This document shows positions 24,579 to 33,937 of a DNA stretch of 43,162 bases, piece after piece. Under the pieces are notes generated by a model that had not been told where the DNA came from, did not search any database, and worked only from the letters and a program-made list of their open reading frames with translations. The translations under genes were made by a program, and so were the position numbers. Every line of letters begins with the position of its first letter. The stretch's first letter is position 1. Origin of the DNA: Bacteroidales bacterium (GTDB lineage: Bacteria > Bacteroidota > Bacteroidia > Bacteroidales > P3); NCBI GenBank assembly GCA_017555745.1, contig JAFZFU010000030.1, positions 1-43,162 on the forward strand. The letters run 5' to 3'.

Positions 24579-25031
24579 TTATTCTTCGTAATTTTCGAGA
24601 AAATATTCTATTGCGTCCAATTCGTTGTACGACAAGTGTTGATTATTGTTATCGTAACCATACACATCGTCAAACATACCTGCTATAGCCTCGTTTTGTT
24701 GCTCTATATTGTCGGCATACACTGCTTGGTTTTTCAGCAGCAACACCAAAGCCAATGCTGCAGCCATCGATGCCGATAGTGCAGCTATATATTTAAAAGT
24801 AGTTTTCTTTGGCTTGGGAGTTGCAATATTTTCGGCGTTGCAAATATGTTGCATCACCGTTGCAACGACATCAACCTTGGTGGGGCAACCACCTTCTTTG
24901 ATATATCCCAACGCATCGTTGTAGTCGTTTAGCTTTTCGGCACAATGCTTGCACTCAAGCAAGTGCTTGTTCATATCATCGGTCAGCGTATCGCCACACT
25001 GCCATTGTTTCAAAAAATCTTCACATTTCAT
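24579..25031 (-). CDS. Anti-sigma factor with zinc-binding N-terminus
   Basis: A 150-residue single-pass membrane protein. The N-terminal domain has the ZAS motif H-x3-C-x2-C (HLLECKHC, about 24-31) with C3 near the start, which in ZAS proteins binds zinc and the cognate sigma factor. One membrane helix lies around 79-102 (YIAALSASMAAALALVLLL), and a short acidic C-terminal part (about 105-150) faces the periplasm. It starts 7 bp after the sigma gene. Release of the sigma factor by an envelope signal is the usual scheme, but the signal here is unknown. Confidence 0.85.
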   Translation of the reverse strand: MKCEDFLKQWQCGDTLTDDMNKHLLECKHCAEKLNDYNDALGYIKEGGCPTKVDVVATVMQHICNAENIATPKPKKTTFKYIAALSASMAAALALVLLLKNQAVYADNIEQQNEAIAGMFDDVYGYDNNNQHLSYNELDAIEYFLENYEE

Positions 25032-25038
25032 AGCCTTA

Positions 25039-25563
25039 TTATTTTTCTGTAAGTATCTTTTTCAAATTCTTTTTGGCCCTGAATATAAGCGTTTCCACCT
25101 TCGACAGACTAACATCCATCACCTCTGCCACCTCTTTGTACGACATATCTTCGAAGCAATGTAGTGTTAGAGCAACCTTTTGTTCGTATTTTAGTTTATT
25201 TATTGCCGAATGCAATTGCTTCATTCTCTCGTTATTTATCATCTCTTCGTCGAGCGAAGAAGTGCTGTAATTCTCCTCTACATCACTATTCAGGATTATA
25301 TACCTCTTGTTCTTCTTCAATATCTTACACACCACATTCAGCGTTATCCTGTATATATAGGTACTCAGTTTTGATTCGAATTTAAACCTCGGCAACGAAA
25401 AATACAATTCTACAAACACAGCCTGAGTGGCTTCTTCCACATCAATGCTATCGCCTGCCAGCTTGTAGCACAAATTGGCCACCAACTGCTGATAGCGGTC
25501 CACAATATCGGCATATCTCTGTTTGTCACCATTTAGTATTACCTGTATTATTTCGTATTCCAT
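25039..25563 (-). CDS. ECF-type sigma-70 family RNA polymerase sigma factor
   Basis: A 174-residue ECF sigma factor. Region 2 covers about 10-80 (ADIVDRYQQLVANLCYKL and LSTYIYRITLNVVCKIL), and region 4 about 110-170 with the helix-turn-helix MSYKEVAEVMDVSLSKVETLIFR. The start MEYEIIQVILNG is preferred; an ATG 11 codons upstream (25596) is also possible. It heads the operon with its anti-sigma factor and a Spy-like protein, so it probably controls an envelope-stress regulon and its own operon. It is divergent from the deacetylase-like gene; no housekeeping -7 box was found for it, which fits autoregulation. Confidence 0.92.
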   Translation of the reverse strand: MEYEIIQVILNGDKQRYADIVDRYQQLVANLCYKLAGDSIDVEEATQAVFVELYFSLPRFKFESKLSTYIYRITLNVVCKILKKNKRYIILNSDVEENYSTSSLDEEMINNERMKQLHSAINKLKYEQKVALTLHCFEDMSYKEVAEVMDVSLSKVETLIFRAKKNLKKILTEK

Positions 25564-25684
25564 AATAGTTTTATTATCGCTAATTATGTACCACATAAGC
25601 CTAAAAACTTGCAGCTACCGGCAAAAAATAAGCACAACGGACAAATATTTTTGTCCTACGGCAGTCTGTTACGAAAAAAAATTG

Positions 25685-25692
25685 TACCTTTG
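25685..25692 (+). promoter_or_regulatory. -7 box TACCTTTG for the deacetylase-glycosyltransferase pair
   Basis: Perfect TAnnTTTG match 26 bp ahead of the ATG at 25719. The -33 element is weak. A GGACAAA/TTTGTCC hairpin (about 25639-25656) lies between this promoter and the divergent sigma-factor gene. Confidence 0.6.
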
Positions 25693-25718
25693 CCGAATAA
25701 TACAATCTATGTCCGGAC

Positions 25719-27041
25719 ATGAAAAACAAACTGACAATACATATACCCACCAACAATACAGAAGAACGACTATACACACTAAAAGTTCTGATAAAAAACA
25801 TATTAGGCTTGGACTATACTATCCAATCCGATAGCGGAATATCCGACACTTATATCTGTTTCGACAACAAACGTATTTGCATAAAAGATCATTTTTTCGG
25901 CCGTCATACCCAACCGCTTTCCTATCTTTCGGCACAAAACATAGCCAAACCGAACTACTTTTCATATATTTTTTCGCCCGAAGAGAGCACACCCGTTTTG
26001 TATGGCGACGACGAATGCCTGATAAGCGACAATAATATTATATGTGGTATAGATATCATTGCGTCGGCATATTTTATGCTGAGCCGTTGGGAAGAATATT
26101 GTCACAAAAACCGCGACCGACACAACCGCTTTTTGGGCAACGACAGCGTGGCCTACAGATACAACTTCTTACACCGCCCCATAGTAAACGAATATGCCAC
26201 CATAATATGGAATATGCTTAAGCACCTAAACTTTGATGGCAACAGGGCTGAAAACAAATTCGAATGCCACATAACACACGACATAGACATACTGCAATCC
26301 AATTCGCGACTTAAATCGATAATAGGCGACATAGTCAAACGTCGCGATATAAAACTTGCACTCTCGCGCTTGCTGCCACCATATACCGACACTGTAAACA
26401 CCTACGATTTTTTGATGACACAAAGCGAAAGTATAGATCTGCAGTCTACTTTCTACTTTATGGCCGCCGACTATAGACCCGAACACTTCGCACACAACGG
26501 CTATCTGCATAAAAAGGAATTCGGCAAACTGATAGCCGAAATAAAACAACGACAACATATTATAGGTTTCCACCCCGGATATAACACCTACAACGCCGCC
26601 GACAGATGGCACGAACAAAAAACAGCCCTCGAAAAAACAAGCGACACTACAATAAAACTATGCCGACAACATTTCTTACAAATAGAAGTACCATATACAT
26701 TTAATATATTAGAGCAAAACAATATTGGCGAAGACAGCAGTTTGGGCTACCCCGACCATACCGGCTTCAGATGCGGAACAGGAAACAAATTTAATGTATT
26801 CGACTTCCTAAACCGAAAAGAACTGAACGTAAAAGAATGTCCACTCATAATTATGGACACATGCATTCGCAACCAAAACCTTACAATGACCGAAACAGAG
26901 AAAACATACGTCTACTACATAAACATATGCAAAAAATATAATACACCTATAACAATATTATTTCATAATTCGAGTTTCGATAACTACCATTGGAAAGGAT
27001 GGAAAGAATTATATACAAAAATAATAACCCTATTGAAGTAA
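25719..27041 (+). CDS. Polysaccharide-deacetylase-like protein
   Basis: A 440-residue protein with no signal peptide. The N-terminal third (about 1-160) resembles the domain often placed before NodB-like deacetylases in Bacteroidetes, and the C-terminal part is a carbohydrate-esterase-4-like barrel. Metal-site motifs are THDID (186-190), in place of the usual T(F/H)DD, and GFHPGYNTY (about 284-292). GYPDHTGFRCGT (about 340-351) resembles the later R-containing substrate motif. It ends 5 bp before a glycosyltransferase gene, so the two probably work in one glycan pathway at the cell envelope. The substrate is unknown and a purely structural role cannot be excluded. Confidence 0.75.
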   Translation: MKNKLTIHIPTNNTEERLYTLKVLIKNILGLDYTIQSDSGISDTYICFDNKRICIKDHFFGRHTQPLSYLSAQNIAKPNYFSYIFSPEESTPVLYGDDECLISDNNIICGIDIIASAYFMLSRWEEYCHKNRDRHNRFLGNDSVAYRYNFLHRPIVNEYATIIWNMLKHLNFDGNRAENKFECHITHDIDILQSNSRLKSIIGDIVKRRDIKLALSRLLPPYTDTVNTYDFLMTQSESIDLQSTFYFMAADYRPEHFAHNGYLHKKEFGKLIAEIKQRQHIIGFHPGYNTYNAADRWHEQKTALEKTSDTTIKLCRQHFLQIEVPYTFNILEQNNIGEDSSLGYPDHTGFRCGTGNKFNVFDFLNRKELNVKECPLIIMDTCIRNQNLTMTETEKTYVYYINICKKYNTPITILFHNSSFDNYHWKGWKELYTKIITLLK

Positions 27042-27046
27042 ACAGT

Positions 27047-28279
27047 ATGAAACAAGCACTTTTTATAGTGGACCATTTTCCACCATCGTTTGCGCCACGC
27101 ATGGGCTACCTTGCCAAATACCTCAAAACATTGGGATGGAGTGCCCAAGTGTTTTCGATACGGCATCCAAGCAAGATAAACAAGTTCGACAACTTGGTGG
27201 GATATGTTGAAGCCGAAGAGGTGGCCATGCCTACATACTGCCAACATCATGGGGCCAACAGACTGATAATAGAAATAGGCGGACGTTTTTTGGGTGGATG
27301 CACCTGGAGCATATACGACCAAAAGATGTACAAATATATAATGAAGAGCATTGCCGACAAAAAGTTCGATATAGTGGTATGTTCAACAGCAAGTTTCTTT
27401 CCAATGAATTGTGCCTACAAAGTATCGCAAAAGCTAAACATGCCGATAGTATTGGATTTTAGAGACATTTACGAACAAGACCCATACGTGTATAGCACCA
27501 AAGGCTTAGGCGGACTGCTGCGAAAAGCACAAATAAAACAACGCAACAAACTTATTGGCAAATCGTACGCCACCACAACGATATCAGAATGGCACCGAGA
27601 ATACCTATCGCAACACAACGCCAATACACATTTAATATATAATGGTTTCGACGAAGAGCTGTTTTCGCCCCGTAGCGAAGAACGCACATCGCAGTTTACC
27701 ATTACCTATACCGGCAGTGTGGCACCCACCGATTGTGTGGGCTCGCGAGACCCAGAACTATTCTTCCAAGCCATACAGCACCTACATACCGAAAACAAGA
27801 TAGAGCCTGAAACATTTTGCATAAACTTTTACACCGACAATGTAAGCCGAATATATCTTGCAAAAACAGCGGCACGATATAATATCGAAGACTATGTACA
27901 TATATATGATTGGGTATCGGCAGCCGAGATACCGAATATATTGGCACATAGCAATGTATTGCTGATATTGGTTGCCGCCCAAAACACCCATGGCGTAATG
28001 ACTACCAAACTATACGAATACATGGCCATGAAAAGACAGGTGCTGTGCGTTCCCGAAAAGGACGGCCCGATAGGCAAAATAATAGCACAATCGAAGTCGG
28101 GATACACCTTCGACAACGAAGCCGACATCAAAAACTATTTAGAAGAAAGCTACAACAAATGGAAAGTTCTGGGTTGGCTTCCATGCAATGCCGATTGGCA
28201 ATACGTAAAACAGTTTTCGCGAGAATTGCAAGCCAAACAATTTGTTGAAATATTCGACAAAGCCATATCGCAAAGCTAA
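27047..28279 (+). CDS. Glycosyltransferase, GT4/GT-B type
   Basis: A 410-residue cytosolic glycosyltransferase with GT-B layout. The start is the ATG giving MKQALFIVDHFPPSFAPRMG, 5 bp after the previous stop; a frame extended upstream would overlap the deacetylase gene by 52 bp and adds non-family residues. The first half has PRMGYLAKYLKTLGW and LDFRDIYEQDP. The second half has YTGSV, then ILAHSNVLLILV and KLYEYMAMKRQVLCV near 325-340, the region where GT4 enzymes bind the donor phosphate. The likely role is adding sugar to a surface polysaccharide together with the preceding gene product. Confidence 0.85.
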   Translation: MKQALFIVDHFPPSFAPRMGYLAKYLKTLGWSAQVFSIRHPSKINKFDNLVGYVEAEEVAMPTYCQHHGANRLIIEIGGRFLGGCTWSIYDQKMYKYIMKSIADKKFDIVVCSTASFFPMNCAYKVSQKLNMPIVLDFRDIYEQDPYVYSTKGLGGLLRKAQIKQRNKLIGKSYATTTISEWHREYLSQHNANTHLIYNGFDEELFSPRSEERTSQFTITYTGSVAPTDCVGSRDPELFFQAIQHLHTENKIEPETFCINFYTDNVSRIYLAKTAARYNIEDYVHIYDWVSAAEIPNILAHSNVLLILVAAQNTHGVMTTKLYEYMAMKRQVLCVPEKDGPIGKIIAQSKSGYTFDNEADIKNYLEESYNKWKVLGWLPCNADWQYVKQFSRELQAKQFVEIFDKAISQS

Positions 28280-28494
28280 GCAAAAAAAATATTTCTAATA
28301 ATCAGCGCTTTATAAGCAAAAGGATAAAAAAATATCACTTTTCTGTCCCAAATTAGAAAAATTATATGTTACTTTGCAAAATCAAAGTGATATTAAAAAT
28401 AATATCTTCTATGCGTTAATAAATTGATAAATAGAAGTATTACACAAAACTAAGAAAAAGATAAACAATATCAAAAAACTAAATATTACAATAC

Positions 28495-30810
28495 ATGCCG
28501 AAGAATTTAGTAATAGTAGAGTCTCCTGCAAAAGCCAAAACCATCGAAAAGTTTTTAGGTGCAGATTATGAAGTAAAATCGAGCTATGGACATATCCGCG
28601 ACTTGGCAAAAAGCGAAATGGGTATCGACATAGAAAACAACTTTGAGCCGGAATACATAATATCCGACGATAAGCAAAAATTAGTTACAGATTTAAAGAA
28701 AGCAGTATCGAAAGCCGATATGGTATGGTTGGCATCCGATGAAGACCGCGAGGGAGAGGCCATAGCATGGCATTTAAAAGAAACACTAAAACTAAATGAT
28801 GATAAAATACAACGTATAGTATTCAACGAAATTACCAAAACAGCTATACTAAACGCCATAAGCGCACCCCGTTCGATAGATATGAACTTGGTAAGCGCAC
28901 AGCAGGCACGCCGTGTATTGGACCGCCTTGTGGGTTTCGAAATATCGCCCATACTATGGAGCAAAATAAAACCATCGTTGTCGGCAGGTCGTGTACAAAG
29001 TGTGGCTGTAAGACTTATTGTGGAACGCGAAGAAGAGATACGCAACTTTAAATCGCAATCGTATTTCAAAACCGTTGCAATATTCGACATACCCAACGAA
29101 AAGAAGACATTGAAAGCCGAATTGTCACAACGTTTCGACAACGAAGCCGATGCATTGGAATTTCTCGAAAGTTGCAAAGATTCTACCTTCGTAGTTAACA
29201 GCGTAGAAAAGAAAGCTGCCAAAAAAGCACCGGCGCCACCATTTACCACCTCTACTCTACAACAAGAAGCCAGCCGTAAGTTAGGTTTCTCGGTAGCCCG
29301 CACCATGCAAGTGGCTCAGCAACTATACGAAAACGGATTTATTACCTACATGCGTACCGACTCGGTAAACCTTTCGACCTTGGCTCTCGGCATGGCCAAA
29401 GAAGAAATAACCAAGATATATGGTAAAGAATATTTAAAGACCCGCAAATATCAAACCAAGACCAAAGGAGCGCAAGAAGCTCACGAAGCCATACGCCCCA
29501 CCAACTTGGCATTTCAAACAATAAACGCCGACGCTTCGCAAAAACGTTTGTACGAACTTATATGGAAACGTACCATTGCCTCACAAATGAGCGACGCCGA
29601 AATCGAGAAAACCGTTATCAACATCAATATCTCGTCACGAAAAGAAAAGTTTGTGGCTAATGGCGAAGTGGTATTATTCGACGGTTTCTTAAAGGTATAC
29701 ATGGAGTCGACCGACGACGAACAAGACGAGAATATAGAAAACATGCTACCTCCATTGGCAGAGGGAACAACATTGGCTTTGAACACCTGCGAGTCGACCG
29801 AACGTTTTACACAACATCCGGCACGCTACACAGAAGCCAGCCTCGTTAAAAAGATGGAAGACTTAGGCATTGGACGTCCTTCGACCTATGCTCCAACTAT
29901 CTCCACTATACAAAAAAGAGAATATGTGGCAAAAGAAGACCGCGAAGGCAGCGAACGCAACTATTCGTTGATGACATTATCGAAAGGCGATATAACAAAG
30001 ACCACAAAGAAAGAAAAAACAGGATACGAAAAGGGTAAACTATTCCCTACCGATATAGGATTTATAGTTAACAATTTCTTGGTGGAACACTTCTCCAATA
30101 TCATGAACTACAACTTTACTGCCATCGTTGAAAAAGACTTCGACGATATAGCGTTGGGCAACAAAGAATGGAGAAATGTAATATCGGAGTTCTACTATCC
30201 GTTCCACGAAAACATACTTCAAACCAAAGAAAACTCTAAACGCACAAGTGGCGAACACCTATTAGGTATCGACCCCAAAACAGGCAAAAACGTATACGCT
30301 AAGATAGGTCGCTATGGTGCCATAATACAAATAGGTGAATCCAATACCGACGACAAACCTTCGTTTGCCTCGATGAAACGCGGACAAAGCATAGAAACAA
30401 TAACATTGGAAGAAGCATTGGAATTGTTTGTATTGCCACGCAACGTAGGAACACTCGACAACAAAGAACTTGTGGTTTCGATAGGAAAATTCGGTCCATA
30501 CGTAAGATTCGATGGTAGGTTTTTCTCGCTCGATAAAACCGACGACCCATATAGTATAACTAAAGAACGTTGTGTCGAAATCATAAAGACAAAGCTCAAA
30601 GCCGAAGCCAAGAAAAAAGAACTTGAAGCTCAGTTTCCAAAGTCTTTGGGTGGATATAAAGACGAAGACGTGGTTGTGAACATAGGGAAATACGGCCCAT
30701 ACATAACACACAGCAAGAAGAACTACAAGATACCAAAAGACTTCGATCCGCTAATGATAACACTCGACGAGGCAGTGGCATTGATAAACAAGCCAACCAA
30801 GAAGAAATAA
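28495..30810 (+). CDS. topA: DNA topoisomerase I
   Basis: Type IA topoisomerase that relaxes negative supercoils. At 771 residues it has the TOPRIM domain (about 1-115, with ESPAKAKTIEKFLG and the acidic DEDREGEAIAW), the core with the catalytic Tyr in ITYMRTDSVNLS near 285, and the family segment RPSTYAPTISTIQ near 460. The C-terminal part has three repeats of the form G(K/R)(Y/F)G(P/A)(Y/I) (about 600-760) instead of Cys4 zinc fingers; this is usual in Bacteroidetes. The final residues are KPTKKK. A near-match to a -7 box (TACTTTG, 28370-28376) lies about 120 bp upstream. A strong terminator follows. Confidence 0.97.
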   Translation: MPKNLVIVESPAKAKTIEKFLGADYEVKSSYGHIRDLAKSEMGIDIENNFEPEYIISDDKQKLVTDLKKAVSKADMVWLASDEDREGEAIAWHLKETLKLNDDKIQRIVFNEITKTAILNAISAPRSIDMNLVSAQQARRVLDRLVGFEISPILWSKIKPSLSAGRVQSVAVRLIVEREEEIRNFKSQSYFKTVAIFDIPNEKKTLKAELSQRFDNEADALEFLESCKDSTFVVNSVEKKAAKKAPAPPFTTSTLQQEASRKLGFSVARTMQVAQQLYENGFITYMRTDSVNLSTLALGMAKEEITKIYGKEYLKTRKYQTKTKGAQEAHEAIRPTNLAFQTINADASQKRLYELIWKRTIASQMSDAEIEKTVININISSRKEKFVANGEVVLFDGFLKVYMESTDDEQDENIENMLPPLAEGTTLALNTCESTERFTQHPARYTEASLVKKMEDLGIGRPSTYAPTISTIQKREYVAKEDREGSERNYSLMTLSKGDITKTTKKEKTGYEKGKLFPTDIGFIVNNFLVEHFSNIMNYNFTAIVEKDFDDIALGNKEWRNVISEFYYPFHENILQTKENSKRTSGEHLLGIDPKTGKNVYAKIGRYGAIIQIGESNTDDKPSFASMKRGQSIETITLEEALELFVLPRNVGTLDNKELVVSIGKFGPYVRFDGRFFSLDKTDDPYSITKERCVEIIKTKLKAEAKKKELEAQFPKSLGGYKDEDVVVNIGKYGPYITHSKKNYKIPKDFDPLMITLDEAVALINKPTKKK

Positions 30811-30818
30811 TACAACAC

Positions 30819-30864
30819 AAGCACTTTGTTTAAGAATACGTTTCCAAACAAAGTGCTTCTTTTT
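30819..30864 (+). terminator. topA intrinsic terminator
   Basis: A 13-bp perfect stem joins AAGCACTTTGTTT (30819-30831) and AAACAAAGTGCTT (30846-30858), with a 14-nt loop and then CTTTTT. One of the strongest terminators in the window. Confidence 0.95.
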
Positions 30865-30896
30865 ATGTTTCATATCCAACTACAAAGGAAGTATAT

Positions 30897-31499
30897 ATGA
30901 AACATATTTTTTGTCATATCGTTTTGCTATCGGCAATATCTTTGCCTATCAAATGCATATCGCAGTGCGAGCCTTGGTGCCAAGGCGAAGGGGGATACTA
31001 TATCACATGCAATGCCTATCCTCACTCGCTATGGTGGCATCGACATCAAAAACAAGAGGTATATAAAGAGGCAAGCATAGGGCGCTTTTTCGACAAAGAC
31101 AAGCTCGACAATATTGTGCCCATAGCCACACCGCCAAACATGGCTTCGAACACACAATATTACTATGGCGAAGGACTTTTTTATATCTACAGCCAAGGCG
31201 GATATGTGGTAGTGCCCGCACCTATAGGATATACCGTACCCGATGTTCCTTACAACGCCCGAAAGGTAGCATATCGCAACGTAACATATTACTACTATTC
31301 GGGCAACTTCTTTATCCAAAACCAAAACAACTATTACACTACGGTTAAGCCACCCGTAGGATTGATTTTAAGCGAAATACCACGCAACTCGATAATGCAA
31401 AACAACGGCAATGGCGATATCCTTTTCCGCTATGGCAACACATATTACCAACCCTTATACGTCTATGGAATGATGTATTACAAAATAGTGAATAATTAA
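30897..31499 (+). CDS. DUF6515-family secreted protein, first of a pair
   Basis: A 200-residue predicted exported protein with a signal peptide (about 1-22). The mature region contains repeats of the type YYYGEGLFYIYSQGGYVVVPAPIGYTVPDVP and YYYYSGNFFIQNQNNYYTTVKPPVGLIL (pairs of about 40 residues; each is Tyr-rich, then a Val-rich strand, then PPxG). This is the DUF6515 pattern, a Bacteroidetes family of unknown function, probably beta-rich envelope proteins. A Trp- and His-rich part comes first (SLWWHRH). It starts 12 bp before the second DUF6515 gene's leader and they are very likely one operon. No clear promoter box was found after the topA terminator. Confidence 0.85.
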   Translation: MKHIFCHIVLLSAISLPIKCISQCEPWCQGEGGYYITCNAYPHSLWWHRHQKQEVYKEASIGRFFDKDKLDNIVPIATPPNMASNTQYYYGEGLFYIYSQGGYVVVPAPIGYTVPDVPYNARKVAYRNVTYYYYSGNFFIQNQNNYYTTVKPPVGLILSEIPRNSIMQNNGNGDILFRYGNTYYQPLYVYGMMYYKIVNN

Positions 31500-31511
31500 A
31501 CCCAATAAGCC

Positions 31512-32246
31512 ATGAAAAACAAATATTTTTTAGCAATAATAGCGTTTGCTGTACTACCGGCATTGAGCCATACGCAAACCTATCGTGGACACCGTGGACA
31601 GGCACGTCAAAGAGTACTGCCCACTCAACGCGTACCCCAACGACCACTCAACCCTCGGCCGCCGGCAATACACCGGCCGCCATCTCACAACATCGGTCGG
31701 CCGCCACGTCCTGCTTACCATCCGCCACATCCGTCGTATCGGCCGCCGCGTCCTATTTATTTCAATCCCTATCATCAACGATATTGGTTTCATCACCCTC
31801 ATGTATATAATTGGGGAGTCAATTGGATACCTATAGGCACCATAGTATCTACCATTGCAGCCGCCACAGTGGCAACAGCCATAGCCGAAAACGCCACTAC
31901 TCAAGCACAACCCATATATTACAACGATGGTGTTTTTTATCAACAAAACACCGATGGATATATAACCATAACACCTCCTATAGGTTATGCAGTGCCAGGC
32001 ATTCCGCAAAACAGCGTAATGCTTACGTACAACAACAATACATATTACTACTACAACGGCACTTTTTATCAAAAACAAAACAATGCCTACATCATAGTAT
32101 CGCCACCTATAGGATGCATAGTATACAATCTGCCAAGCGATGCCCAAGAAATAAACAACAACGGATTGATATATTACTACTACAACGACACATACTACCA
32201 ACCCATAAACGACAACAACACTCCGGCATATCAGATAATACAATAA
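31512..32246 (+). CDS. DUF6515-family secreted protein, second of a pair
   Basis: A 244-residue exported protein paralogous to its neighbour. After the signal peptide comes a Pro/Arg/His-rich segment (about 20-85, with RPPSHNIGRPPRP and YHPPHPSYRPPRP) and a hydrophobic helix (about 108-126, IGTIVSTIAAATVATAIA). Three DUF6515 repeats end the protein (YYNDGVFYQQ, YYYYNGTFYQKQ, YYYYNDTYYQ, each with a PPIG segment between the first two). The basic Pro-rich segment could bind nucleic acid, polyanions or peptidoglycan; this is a guess. Last gene of the pair, convergent with nhaC. Confidence 0.87.
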   Translation: MKNKYFLAIIAFAVLPALSHTQTYRGHRGQARQRVLPTQRVPQRPLNPRPPAIHRPPSHNIGRPPRPAYHPPHPSYRPPRPIYFNPYHQRYWFHHPHVYNWGVNWIPIGTIVSTIAAATVATAIAENATTQAQPIYYNDGVFYQQNTDGYITITPPIGYAVPGIPQNSVMLTYNNNTYYYYNGTFYQKQNNAYIIVSPPIGCIVYNLPSDAQEINNNGLIYYYYNDTYYQPINDNNTPAYQIIQ

Positions 32247-32255
32247 GCAAAAGCC

Positions 32256-32300
32256 GGAGGTTGCCGTGTAGGCCTACACCGAAAAGAAAGCCCTCCTTTT
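32256..32300. terminator. Bidirectional terminator region between convergent genes
   Basis: GGAGG (32256-32260) pairs with CCTCC (32292-32296) followed by TTTT. The loop holds a perfect 14-bp palindrome GTGTAGGCCTACAC (32266-32279). It separates the DUF6515 pair from nhaC, whose stop codon overlaps its edge. Confidence 0.6.
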
Positions 32301-33738
32301 AATTCCTTACTCTTATCTTGTATCCTACCACAGCCACCACGATAGACATAATGGGACTTAGGATATTAAAGAAACAATATGGCAGATACGACAGTGTGGT
32401 CACGTTTAGTATGGTGGCCTGCGTCATTCCGCAGGAATTCCACGGGATAAGCACACCGGTAACGGTGGCTGAGTCTTCGGTGGATCGGCTCAAAAGGCGA
32501 GCTTCGTAGCCTTTCTTTTCGTAGAAGTCTTTAAACAAACTATTGGTAAGGATAATAGAAAGATATTGGTCGGCGAGGCAGATATTACAAAACACACCCG
32601 TAAACACCGTCGACGATACCACAGCGGCACGTCGGCGGATATGTCGTATTATCATCTGAGTGATGCTGTGTATCATTCCGCTGCCAAGCATAACACCGCC
32701 AAAGCATACGGCAGAGATAACAAGCCATATAGTATTTAGCATTCCGGTCATGCCTCTGGTGGTTACCAAAGTATTTAGCATATCATTGCCCGTATCTATA
32801 GCCACATGGCCGTATATGGCCTTAAAAGAGGCCACAAAGCCGTCGGCAAAACATAAACCATTACTATAAGTAATTATTTGAATTATCTGAGGCTGAGCAA
32901 GCAACATGGCAACTACTGCAAACATCATCGAAAAGAATAAAGTAATTAGAGCCGGCAACCTGAAAGCGATAAGCACCCCCGTAAGCAATGGCACTATAAG
33001 CAACCATGGCGAGATATTGAAACTGCCTTGCAAGGCCTGCAAAAAATCGGCTATCATGCTGTCGTCGGCGGCTGTGGTACGAAAACCCACCACAAAAAAT
33101 ATAAGCAGACTTACCACGAAAGCCGGCACCGTAGTGATAAGCATATAACGTATGTGCGGAAAAAGTTCGGCACCGGCCGACGAGGATGCAAGAATAGTGG
33201 TATCAGATAGTGGCGATATCTTGTCGCCAAAATAGGCACCGGATATTACTGCGCCCGCTATCCAATGAGGCTCAAAACCTTGGCTCTGCCCTATTCCCAC
33301 AAGCGCTATACCTATGGTGGCTATGGTGGTCCACGAACTACCCACAAGCACCGACACCAACGCACTTATAACACAGCACGTAAGCAAAAACACCTTCGGA
33401 TGAATGATTTGCAGACCATAATATATAAGCGAAGGCACCACGCCGCTAAGCATCCATGTGCCGCTGATACCGCCTATAAGCAATAGCATAACTATAGCCG
33501 ACGACACATTACGCACACCGTCCACCAACGAAGTTTCGAGCACATGCCACTGCACTTTGTATGCAATCATAGATATAGCCACACACACCGCCGATGCCAC
33601 CAAAAGCGACACCTGACTTGCACCCTCTAAAGCCGTATCGCCAAAATAACGGATAACAAAGACCAGCATAAGAAGCAAAACCACAAAAGGGATAAATGCC
33701 ACTCTGGCCGGTATCATATTTTCGCTTTTCTTTTCCAT
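32299..33738 (-). CDS. nhaC: NhaC-family Na+/H+ antiporter
   Basis: A 479-residue membrane protein with about twelve hydrophobic segments. The NhaC family motif is seen in ISGAYFGDKISPLSDTTILAS near 165-185, and the second conserved stretch in ATVTGVLIPWNSCGMTQATIL near 425-445. NhaC proteins exchange sodium (or other small ions/metabolites) for protons. The gene is isolated, convergent with the DUF6515 pair, with the R-M operon upstream. No consensus -7 box was found for it. Together with the antiporter at 8072-9640 it is one of two cation exchangers in the window. Confidence 0.92.
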   Translation of the reverse strand: MEKKSENMIPARVAFIPFVVLLLMLVFVIRYFGDTALEGASQVSLLVASAVCVAISMIAYKVQWHVLETSLVDGVRNVSSAIVMLLLIGGISGTWMLSGVVPSLIYYGLQIIHPKVFLLTCCVISALVSVLVGSSWTTIATIGIALVGIGQSQGFEPHWIAGAVISGAYFGDKISPLSDTTILASSSAGAELFPHIRYMLITTVPAFVVSLLIFFVVGFRTTAADDSMIADFLQALQGSFNISPWLLIVPLLTGVLIAFRLPALITLFFSMMFAVVAMLLAQPQIIQIITYSNGLCFADGFVASFKAIYGHVAIDTGNDMLNTLVTTRGMTGMLNTIWLVISAVCFGGVMLGSGMIHSITQMIIRHIRRRAAVVSSTVFTGVFCNICLADQYLSIILTNSLFKDFYEKKGYEARLLSRSTEDSATVTGVLIPWNSCGMTQATILNVTTLSYLPYCFFNILSPIMSIVVAVVGYKIRVRN

Positions 33739-33848
33739 AACTCTTTACCGATATAAAAACCATCCTTAATAACCACCAACGGGGAGAAAGGTTTAAGAAT
33801 AAAGTATTGCGTTTGATAAAAAATAAATACCGATTTGTTGTATTAAAG

Positions 33849-33879
33849 AAAAGCGTTGCAACACCATTGCAACGCTTTT
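33849..33879. terminator. Terminator of the R-M operon
   Basis: A 13-bp perfect stem joins AAAAGCGTTGCAA and TTGCAACGCTTTT with a 5-nt loop (CACCA), with A/T runs on both sides so it can act on both strands. It lies 59 bp beyond the hsdS stop codon. Confidence 0.93.
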
Positions 33880-33937
33880 GTAATATCGGCTTTGAATATA
33901 TTGTGCATATATGCAGAGCCGATAGTTATATTACTAT

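Noticed and set aside
26990..27046. Extended start of the glycosyltransferase overlapping the deacetylase gene
   Set aside because: The ATG at 27047 starts the first family strand and lies 5 bp after the previous stop; the extension has no family counterpart.
31554..32243. 229-codon frame antisense to the second DUF6515 gene
   Set aside because: Val/Tyr-rich composition is the mirror of the repeated coding DNA; the sense gene has signal peptide and paralogue.
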